Below are positions 58,261 through 64,000 of a stretch of 64,000 nt of DNA, in pieces. How positions within the stretch are numbered: position 1 is the first letter of the stretch; every line of letters begins with the position of its first letter. The translations under genes and the position numbers were made by a program. The notes under the pieces are model-generated. The model worked only from the letters and a program-made list of their open reading frames with translations. It did no database searches and was not told where the DNA came from. The DNA is from Leptospira dzoumogneensis (GTDB lineage: Bacteria > Spirochaetota > Leptospiria > Leptospirales > Leptospiraceae). Location of the stretch: contig NZ_RQHS01000019.1 of the NCBI RefSeq assembly GCF_004770895.1, positions 310,001 to 374,000 on the forward strand, given 5' to 3'.

Positions 58261-58952
58261 TTAGACCCTCTCTGGATATAATAATTCATATAAGCTTTAA
58301 GCATTGTTTTCAGTTCTTGTAAGATCCCATCTGCGAGCGCGCTGTCCTGTCTTTCTCTGAGCCAACGGCTTAGAACGGAATCGGATACTTCTACCATGAT
58401 CCTGGACATGACCATCATTTCCTCTTTTTTCTTCATCCAAGGAATGACTCCGAAAAATAACTCCGCGATAAAATTGGCGATTGCTCTGTTATTCTCTCTA
58501 TCAATGCTAACAAGCTCAGGATCTAGGTTTTTATTCGACCACATAGGTATAAACCCAGGCTCGGATTTATAAAGTTGAGCGAACGCATCTATGAGTTTAT
58601 CTACTAAATTTTCCCACTCCGTTTTATTTGGAGAAGTATCCAGAAAATTCAGGATCATTGAATTTACTCTTTCCAAATGCCTTTGCCCAACAGCTTTTAA
58701 GATAGCATGTTTATTCGGAAAATATTGGTATAAGGAACCGATCGGTATCTCTGCTCTTTGCGCGATCAGATTTGTAGTGAGACCTTCTGTTCCGACTTCA
58801 TCCAAAAGATCGGCAACTATATCCAGGATATATTGAACCCTCTCTATAGCTCTTTTTTGAGAAGGTGATTTTCTCAGATTTAACTTAGAGTTTTTCTCTT
58901 TTTGTTTAGAGGATATTGGCGTTTTCTTTTTTGCTATTTTGGGCAAAGACAT
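58257..58952 (-). CDS. TetR family transcriptional regulator 2
   Basis: 231 residues. A Lys-rich N-terminal tail of about 40 residues precedes the helix-turn-helix (YILDIVADLLDEVGTEGLTTNLIAQRAEIPIGSLYQYFPNKHAIL, about 41-85). The C-terminal domain is of the TetR_C kind. It is the first gene of the operon with rhomboid and the MDR gene, so it may regulate itself and those two. No clear palindrome lies in the 60 bp upstream apart from TTCTT-ACTA-AAGAA (58971-58984). Confidence 0.9.
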   Translation of the reverse strand: MSLPKIAKKKTPISSKQKEKNSKLNLRKSPSQKRAIERVQYILDIVADLLDEVGTEGLTTNLIAQRAEIPIGSLYQYFPNKHAILKAVGQRHLERVNSMILNFLDTSPNKTEWENLVDKLIDAFAQLYKSEPGFIPMWSNKNLDPELVSIDRENNRAIANFIAELFFGVIPWMKKKEEMMVMSRIMVEVSDSVLSRWLRERQDSALADGILQELKTMLKAYMNYYIQRGSK

Positions 58953-59012
58953 TCCCCGGTTCTGAGTCGGTTTCTTACTAAAGAACAGAAAACTTGGATT
59001 CTATCAAGAAAA

Positions 59013-59912
59013 CTATTTCACGCCATAATAGCGAAGAATATGCCGGAGACTAGTCAGGTAAGAAGCTCCGAATAGATTGATATGAACAAGCACCGGATAC
59101 AACTGCCAGAATTGGATCCTATCCTTCAAATTGCCCGGATCATCCAGACCTGCAGTGGCTAAAATATCCTGCATCTCTTCCAGATTTAAAGGACTTCCGA
59201 ATAATTGTAACATTGCAAGATCTTGTTCCGGATGAGAATAAGCCACGGACGGATCTATCAAATACGCAAATCCATTCTTACCTTGTAAAACATTCCCTGA
59301 CCAAAGATCTCCATGTACCATTCTAGGTTTTACATGATCCAATCCCCAATCTTCTGAAAACTTATCGAAGATCCCACGGATCGCTGATAGGTCTTTGTCC
59401 GTCAGAAGTTTTCTGGTTTGTGCAAGTTCTATCTGGGGTTTTAATCTTCTTTCCCAATAAAACTCTCTGAAGGAAGAAAACCATCCGTTGGCTTGGTTGA
59501 GAGAACCTATAAAGTTATCCTTCTTCCAACCCCAGGAACCGAATTCGTTTTTGTATAAATTTTTTAAACTGGCAATCAGATCTTCTCTGAACCCTGCAGA
59601 AGAACCTGTTTGTACAAATTCCATAGCGAGAAGAGAAACTTTTCCTAAATGAACAGTTCCTAGATATTCAGGGACCCTCACACCAAGTCTGCAAAGTTGT
59701 TCCAGACCTTCCGCCTCGGTCTCAGCCATTTCTTTTTTAGGAATGATCTTAATGGCAAGCTGAGAACCGTCGGGCAGCCTTGCCTTATACAGTTCGAATA
59801 AACTGGTAGAATGGTGGGTGATCTCCGCCCTTTTAGAGGAGGATAAAATACCAAGGCGATCTAATCCGTCTCGGATCAAGTCACCCATTCCTGTATTCGT
59901 GATTGCCATCAT
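59013..59912 (-). CDS. fructosamine kinase family protein
   Basis: 299 residues from the ATG at 59912, which has AGGTAGG six bases upstream; a TTG at 59966 is in frame. Kinase-fold motifs of the fructosamine-3-kinase/APH group: LAIKIIPKKE (ATP Lys), SWGWKKDNFIGSL, FYWERRLKPQIELA, VHGDLWSGNVL (catalytic loop, HGDxxxxN) and YLIDPSVAYSHPEQDLAM (metal-binding DPS). Phosphorylates ketosamines on glycated protein or free sugar amines, repairing glycation damage. Alone on its strand between TetR 2 and the GH18-like gene. Confidence 0.88.
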   Translation of the reverse strand: MMAITNTGMGDLIRDGLDRLGILSSSKRAEITHHSTSLFELYKARLPDGSQLAIKIIPKKEMAETEAEGLEQLCRLGVRVPEYLGTVHLGKVSLLAMEFVQTGSSAGFREDLIASLKNLYKNEFGSWGWKKDNFIGSLNQANGWFSSFREFYWERRLKPQIELAQTRKLLTDKDLSAIRGIFDKFSEDWGLDHVKPRMVHGDLWSGNVLQGKNGFAYLIDPSVAYSHPEQDLAMLQLFGSPLNLEEMQDILATAGLDDPGNLKDRIQFWQLYPVLVHINLFGASYLTSLRHILRYYGVK

Positions 59913-60024
59913 TCGCATCCTACCTAATTCTTCGACCCTGGCTGTGTATTTAAAATCGGAGATCAAACCTTCAGGATTGAAGAAAAATCAAGGATCGGTT
60001 TCCTTAATATTACAGGACGGATAA

Positions 60025-60957
60025 ATGAAGATCTTTTCAAGGCTCAGATCCATATTTAACTGCGTCATTTGTATTTCCCTATGTCCCTTATCGGCCCAAG
60101 AGAACGTTTGGAAGTATACTATAAGCCAGGATCTAACCTCGAAACCTTTGGCTTATTGGGAGAAGGTATTCAAACCCGGGACCAGCATTTGTTTTACAGG
60201 GACTTATATAGGAAGTAGCGGAGAAGTTTCCGGGGCTTCGGTACCTTCTACCCTTCAAACAATTGCAAAGAAGAATCAGATCCGATGGTTTCCACTCATT
60301 ACTTTTCGATCGGAAGCTATAGGGAAGAAGGTCCTGACTTCTCCCCAACTCAGAAATGTGCTCGTTCGAAATTTAGAACTCTATTTGGAGGATCATTCTT
60401 TCTATTCAGGAATCCATTTGGATTTTGAAGGATTCGGTCCGGAATATTCTACTCATTATAGACAGCTACTGTTAGAACTCCAACCAGTCCTAAAGAAGAA
60501 AGGAAAACTTATTACATTAGCAGTCTTTCCAACGGAAGGATTCGATCCTAAACTTTCCGGTTTTCATTCTGCAATTTATAAAGAAAATCTGGCGGATGAG
60601 ATCGTGCTCATGGCTTACGATCTACATTCTACCAAAACTTCACCGGGACCAGTGACTGAGTTTGGTTGGGCAAAACAAAATGCGGGACTTCTTCTTAAAA
60701 CTTATAAGCCGGAGCAGATCTGGTTAGGTCTCCCTCTTTACGGTTATTATTGGAAGAAGGATATAAAACGACCTAAACTCCTAACCCAAACCTCGGATAA
60801 AAATTTCGCACTCCGGCATGGAAAAGAAAAAGAAGGGATTTATCTGATCCGCACGGACAAAGGAGAAGGCAGCCTGATCCTGGACCTAAAACTCTGGGAA
60901 GAATATGCAAAAAATATAAAGTTAAAAGGACTTGCGTTTTGGAGATTAGGTTTTTGA
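60025..60957 (+). CDS. GH18-like exported glycosidase
   Basis: 310 residues with a signal peptide (cleavage near ALSAQ, about residue 27). The catalytic strand YSGIHLDFEGFGPEY near 128-142 carries the essential Glu of the GH18 DxxDxDxE motif, but the first Asp is Ser here. VLMAYDLHS and QIWLGLPLYGYYW near 222-240 fit the YaaH/spore-germination branch of the family. Acts on beta-linked amino-sugar polymers such as peptidoglycan, if active. No ribosome site is strong. No operon partner. Confidence 0.7.
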   Translation: MKIFSRLRSIFNCVICISLCPLSAQENVWKYTISQDLTSKPLAYWEKVFKPGTSICFTGTYIGSSGEVSGASVPSTLQTIAKKNQIRWFPLITFRSEAIGKKVLTSPQLRNVLVRNLELYLEDHSFYSGIHLDFEGFGPEYSTHYRQLLLELQPVLKKKGKLITLAVFPTEGFDPKLSGFHSAIYKENLADEIVLMAYDLHSTKTSPGPVTEFGWAKQNAGLLLKTYKPEQIWLGLPLYGYYWKKDIKRPKLLTQTSDKNFALRHGKEKEGIYLIRTDKGEGSLILDLKLWEEYAKNIKLKGLAFWRLGF

Positions 60958-61100
60958 AATTTTATCTGGATCCGTAAATAATTTTCACTGTTTTTGCAAA
61001 AATACAAAGTTCAATTTGTTATTTATCATAAGGAAATATATTTCATTCGTTCTAAATTAAAGTAGATCGAATAGATCTCATTTCCAGGCGGAATAAACAA

Positions 61101-62213
61101 ATGAATCGTAAACTCTTTCTTCTGTTCCTAATCGTAACATTCATCGGGCCCTTCTACTATTCTTGCTCCAAAGCTTCCAAATCCAAACCAGGTTTAGTAG
61201 TCATATTCCTAACAGGAAAAGTGGAAGTACAAAGAAACGGAAAGCTCATCCCTATTTCCTTAGGAAACGTACTTCAAAAGAACGATACCATCAAAACGAA
61301 TAACGGGACCCTAGATCTTCAAACGGGTCTCGGCCATGTGATCCGTTTAAAACCTTATACAAATCTAAGTATCGATTCTCTTCATGGAGATCTTTCGGAA
61401 GAAACTTCCCTTGTTGTGAAAACGGGACTTCTACTCGTAAAAACAAACAAGTTAAGTCAAAAAGAACAGTTCAAAATTTCCACACCAACTGCAATCGCAG
61501 GTGTTCGAGGAACCGCATTCTCCTTCGAAGTAGTACAAGGCACACTTCCTAAGATCAAAGTGTATGAGGGAATGGTTGCAATGACCTTAAAGGCTCCAGT
61601 CAGTCAGGTAATCCAAGCGGATAAAATTGCGGAAAATCCGAATTACCAAAAGCTCCAAAAATTATTGGAACAAAACGAGATCGTGATCTCCGAGGAAGAA
61701 GAGGCAGAAGTCAAACCTGAGTTCGACCAGCTCGCTCAAACAATTTTGAATCGATTGGATGACGCGGCCATTGCCCAAAGTATCGAAAGTTTTAGAACTG
61801 ATTTAGTAAGAACCGTCCAAAAAGGAAAATTCGAAAGGGATCCTAGAGAAAGTGCCGATCTGGAAACCTTGGTAAAAGTAGATGAGGATCTGATCTCCGG
61901 AAGTTTGGATAACAAATCCTTAGCAAAAGAAATAGAGAAAGATCAGGGTGAAAAACTGAATATCGCTTTGGACAAAGTGGAGTCGATTGCAGGTTCTCAA
62001 AAGCTGGAGTCGGAAGAAGAGATCAAAAAATATTACACCGTTTTAGAATCCATTCACAAGCTGGATAAAACAATTTTGCACGGTGCAGTGGTGACCCAGG
62101 TGGGAAATACGATGTTGGTACATTCTACCAAAGGTATCTTTCGTTTGGATACTTCCGAAGTAGAGTATATCCAATACAAAAACTTCGACGTGGTTACTAA
62201 AAAGAAAAAGTAG
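61101..62213 (+). CDS. FecR-domain lipoprotein
   Basis: 370 residues. Lipoprotein signal with the Cys in FYYSCSKAS near 22. The FecR domain (about residues 30-145) has FLTGKVEVQRNGKLIPI, GNVLQKNDTIKT, LDLQTGLGHVIRLKP and TPTAIAGVRGTAFSFEV. The remaining C-terminal part is helical and Glu/Lys-rich. In many bacteria FecR domains sit in sigma regulators, but here there is no sigma gene nearby and the protein is exported, so a structural or binding role in the envelope is more likely. Terminator follows. Confidence 0.85.
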   Translation: MNRKLFLLFLIVTFIGPFYYSCSKASKSKPGLVVIFLTGKVEVQRNGKLIPISLGNVLQKNDTIKTNNGTLDLQTGLGHVIRLKPYTNLSIDSLHGDLSEETSLVVKTGLLLVKTNKLSQKEQFKISTPTAIAGVRGTAFSFEVVQGTLPKIKVYEGMVAMTLKAPVSQVIQADKIAENPNYQKLQKLLEQNEIVISEEEEAEVKPEFDQLAQTILNRLDDAAIAQSIESFRTDLVRTVQKGKFERDPRESADLETLVKVDEDLISGSLDNKSLAKEIEKDQGEKLNIALDKVESIAGSQKLESEEEIKKYYTVLESIHKLDKTILHGAVVTQVGNTMLVHSTKGIFRLDTSEVEYIQYKNFDVVTKKKK

Positions 62214-62228
62214 ATCTTAACGTTCTGA

Positions 62229-62276
62229 AGGTCGGTTTGTATTCATTGCAAATCGGCCTGACCCTTGTTTTTTCCT
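62229..62276 (+). terminator. terminator of the FecR-domain gene
   Basis: AGGTCGGTTTG (62229-62239) pairs with CAAATCGGCCT (62249-62259) through eleven pairs including two G-U; the T-run TTTTTTCC follows about nine bases later. Confidence 0.65.
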
Positions 62277-62318
62277 TTTCATTCTCCTTCCCATTCTGAA
62301 ATTCTCTCAAAAGAACCT

Positions 62319-63482
62319 ATGAGAAAGAAAATACTTCTGCTCGGCTCAGGTGAGCTCGGAAAAGAATTCGTAATCGCTGCCCAAAGATTAGGCCAATATG
62401 TAATTACGGTCGATAGTTATGACGGAGCACCTGCAATGCAGGTCGCTCATGAAAAAGAAGTCATCGATATGTTGGATGGGGACGCATTAGATAGAGTCGT
62501 TGCCAAACATAAACCGGATCTGATAGTTCCGGAAATCGAAGCCATCCGAACGGAAAGATTTTATGAATACGAAAAACAAGGTTACCAAGTAGTTCCGAGC
62601 GCAAAGGCGGCAAACTTTACGATGAATCGTAAAGCGATCAGAGACCTTGCTTCTCAAACCTTAAATCTGAAAACCGCAAAGTATAAATATGCTTCCACTT
62701 TAGAAGGATTGAAAGAAGCGATTACGACAATAGGAATTCCCTGCGTTGTAAAACCTTTAATGTCTTCTTCCGGAAAAGGTCAGTCCGTGATCAAAACTGA
62801 ATTAGATATCGAACCTGCCTGGATCGCTTCTCAAACAAAAGGAAGGACCGGTGCATCCGAGATCATAGTCGAAGAATTTATCTCTTTCGAATCTGAGATC
62901 ACTTTGTTAACGGTAACACAAAAGTCAGGAAGAACCTTATTCTGCCCTCCTATCGGTCATAGACAAGAAAGAGGAGACTACCAAGAAAGTTGGCAGCCTG
63001 CGGAGATCAGCGACACACAGCTTAAGTCCGCTCAAGAAATGGCGGAGAAGGTCACTAAAGAGTTAGGCGGCGCAGGTATCTGGGGAGTGGAATTTTTCTT
63101 AACGAAAGATGATGTTTATTTTTCGGAACTTTCTCCCAGACCTCATGATACTGGAATGGTTACCTTAGCAGGCACTCAAAGTTTTAACGAATTCGAGTTA
63201 CATGCCAGAACTGTTTTAGGTCTCCCTATTCCTGAAATTCTTTTAGTAAGAAAAGGAGCAAGCGCAGTGATCCTTGCGCAGACAGAAGGTCAGGTCCCGA
63301 ATATCCAGGGACTAGATAAAGCATGTGAAATGCCTGAATCCGATCTTAGAATTTTCGGAAAACCGATCACCAAAAAATACAGAAGAATGGGAGTAGCTCT
63401 TACTTATTCAGATAAGGACGAATCCATTTCTATGCTCCGAAAAAGAGCGGTATTGATCGCATCCAAGATAAAAGTAGATTAA
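62319..63482 (+). CDS. purT: formate-dependent phosphoribosylglycinamide formyltransferase PurT
   Basis: 387 residues from the ATG at 62319 (E. coli PurT has 392). ATP-grasp protein making formyl-GAR from GAR, formate and ATP, the folate-independent third step of purine synthesis. Motifs: [22 protein letters not shown] at the start, [16 protein letters not shown] near 141 (ATP grasp lysine and Gly-rich loop), [32 protein letters not shown] and [27 protein letters not shown] near 252. An in-frame start 18 codons upstream is less likely. Confidence 0.96.
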   Translation: MRKKILLLGSGELGKEFVIAAQRLGQYVITVDSYDGAPAMQVAHEKEVIDMLDGDALDRVVAKHKPDLIVPEIEAIRTERFYEYEKQGYQVVPSAKAANFTMNRKAIRDLASQTLNLKTAKYKYASTLEGLKEAITTIGIPCVVKPLMSSSGKGQSVIKTELDIEPAWIASQTKGRTGASEIIVEEFISFESEITLLTVTQKSGRTLFCPPIGHRQERGDYQESWQPAEISDTQLKSAQEMAEKVTKELGGAGIWGVEFFLTKDDVYFSELSPRPHDTGMVTLAGTQSFNEFELHARTVLGLPIPEILLVRKGASAVILAQTEGQVPNIQGLDKACEMPESDLRIFGKPITKKYRRMGVALTYSDKDESISMLRKRAVLIASKIKVD

Positions 63483-63485
63483 CAA

Positions 63486-63516
63486 AACCGGCCGGCCCGA
63501 TTACGTCGGGTCCGGT
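63486..63516 (-). terminator. terminator of the acyltransferase gene
   Basis: Interrupted inverted repeat GGACCCGA / TCGGG-CCGG with a TTACG-type loop, ending in TTTTGTT on the minus strand, just behind and overlapping the 63501 stop. Confidence 0.55.
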
Positions 63517-64000
63517 ACCATGTTTCCATAATATTGCAAAAGTTCAGGCTCTAATGCTTTGATCTGACCGTTTTCTTTTTTGATAAACTTTCTGGAATTT
63601 AGAACCTTGAGTCCTCTATCTAAAATTTCAGGAACATCCTTGGTCAGATAATTTCCTTTTCTAGTAAGGATCATTTCTTCTATCATTTTGCTTAGATCGG
63701 AAGAACTGATATCTCCACCGGCTTCCATTAAAAGTTTTGCTACTATATGGTTCGGAAGGATTTTATGATGAGCCTGCCAAGATCTGGAGATCTCCATAGA
63801 AATAGAAAGAGTAGGATCATCTTCTTGTATATATCTGGAAACCGGGATCGGTTCACAAAGATCCATATACACTTCCGTTCTTTTAAATAAGAAGTCCCTA
63901 AAAGAAAGATGAGTGTCTTTACCTGCAAACTCCACATCTTCCGGAACATTTTCGTAAGAAAGAACGATCGGAACTACGATCACTTCGCTTCCAGTATGTT
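63501..64000 (-). CDS. PlsB-like glycerol-3-phosphate acyltransferase, N-terminus outside window
   Basis: Only the C-terminal ~166 residues are inside; the frame stays open to base 64000 with ...HTGSEVIVVPIVLSYENVPE, so the GTG at 63983 is internal. The VVPIVLSYENVPE strand and the later VYMDLCEPIPVSRYI match the region after the catalytic motifs of the PlsB/LPLAT family, which acylates glycerol-3-phosphate. The active-site HxxxxD and the start lie beyond the window, so activity cannot be judged here. Confidence 0.6.
   Translation of the reverse strand, partial: HTGSEVIVVPIVLSYENVPEDVEFAGKDTHLSFRDFLFKRTEVYMDLCEPIPVSRYIQEDDPTLSISMEISRSWQAHHKILPNHIVAKLLMEAGGDISSSDLSKMIEEMILTRKGNYLTKDVPEILDRGLKVLNSRKFIKKENGQIKALEPELLQYYGNMVPDPT

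Overview
The window is chromosomal DNA from a Leptospira species. The clearest marker is Loa22 (18468-19025), an OmpA-domain lipoprotein that I recognise as characteristic of the genus. Supporting signs are a 5S rRNA gene standing alone with no 16S or 23S nearby, many lipoproteins with loose spirochaetal lipoboxes, a moderate-to-low G+C content and frequent TTG/GTG starts. I cannot fix the species; I see no plasmid, phage, transposase, CRISPR or integrase signature, so this looks like ordinary core chromosome with some lineage-specific genes.

Layout. 1-3183: a fatty-acid activation and oxidation pair (acyl-CoA dehydrogenase, cut by the window edge, and an acyl-CoA synthetase) behind a palindromic putative operator, plus a tiny Cys-rich protein. 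3292-7791: ligA, a membrane-anchored M23 peptidase and a cytochrome P450. 7910-9404: a three-gene ECF sigma cassette (CpxP-like periplasmic protein, sigma factor, single-pass membrane protein) with a candidate self-regulated promoter. 9591-15858: a SanA-like protein and a surface-sugar cluster (nucleotide-sugar reductase, a methyltransferase-like protein and three GT4 glycosyltransferases in overlapping frames). 15861-18319: small SMR transporter, inositol-phosphatase family enzyme, DUF1232 protein, RluA-type pseudouridine synthase. 18468-24097: loa22, fumC, a 701-residue orphan, malic enzyme. 24157-28844: the conserved rpmH-rnpA-yidD-yidC-jag-mnmE block; 5S rRNA and a MutM-family gene lie immediately upstream, with a second large orphan membrane protein beyond.

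32475-38108: avtA, a multi-domain adenylate/guanylate cyclase, a TMEM220-type membrane protein, a patatin phospholipase, and an alpha/beta hydrolase whose ribosome-binding site lies inside a long hairpin. 38189-38532: tmRNA. 38612-45168: lipoprotein metallo-hydrolase, second acyl-CoA synthetase, Lys-rich secreted protein, aat, thpR and a fused pabB-pabC. 45223-50040: MASE1 histidine kinase, then a TetR regulator, alpha/beta hydrolase and orphan membrane protein with two matched palindromes between the last two. 50085-64000: a PLP enzyme of the cystathionine gamma-synthase family, prfA, several orphan lipoprotein or membrane genes, a Nudix / nitrilase-like pair, an MDR dehydrogenase / rhomboid / TetR run, fructosamine-kinase-like, GH18-like, FecR-domain lipoprotein, purT and the tail of a PlsB-type acyltransferase.

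Most interesting points: rnpA has no ATG/GTG/TTG start in its conserved N-terminal part; a 38-nt hairpin ends directly at the start codon of the 37167 gene (possible RNA thermometer); paired TetR-style operators at 49015-49113; a GGAAAC-N17-GTC promoter in front of the ECF operon; a MutM-family protein lacking two DNA-contact residues; and a nitrilase-fold protein apparently without its catalytic cysteine.
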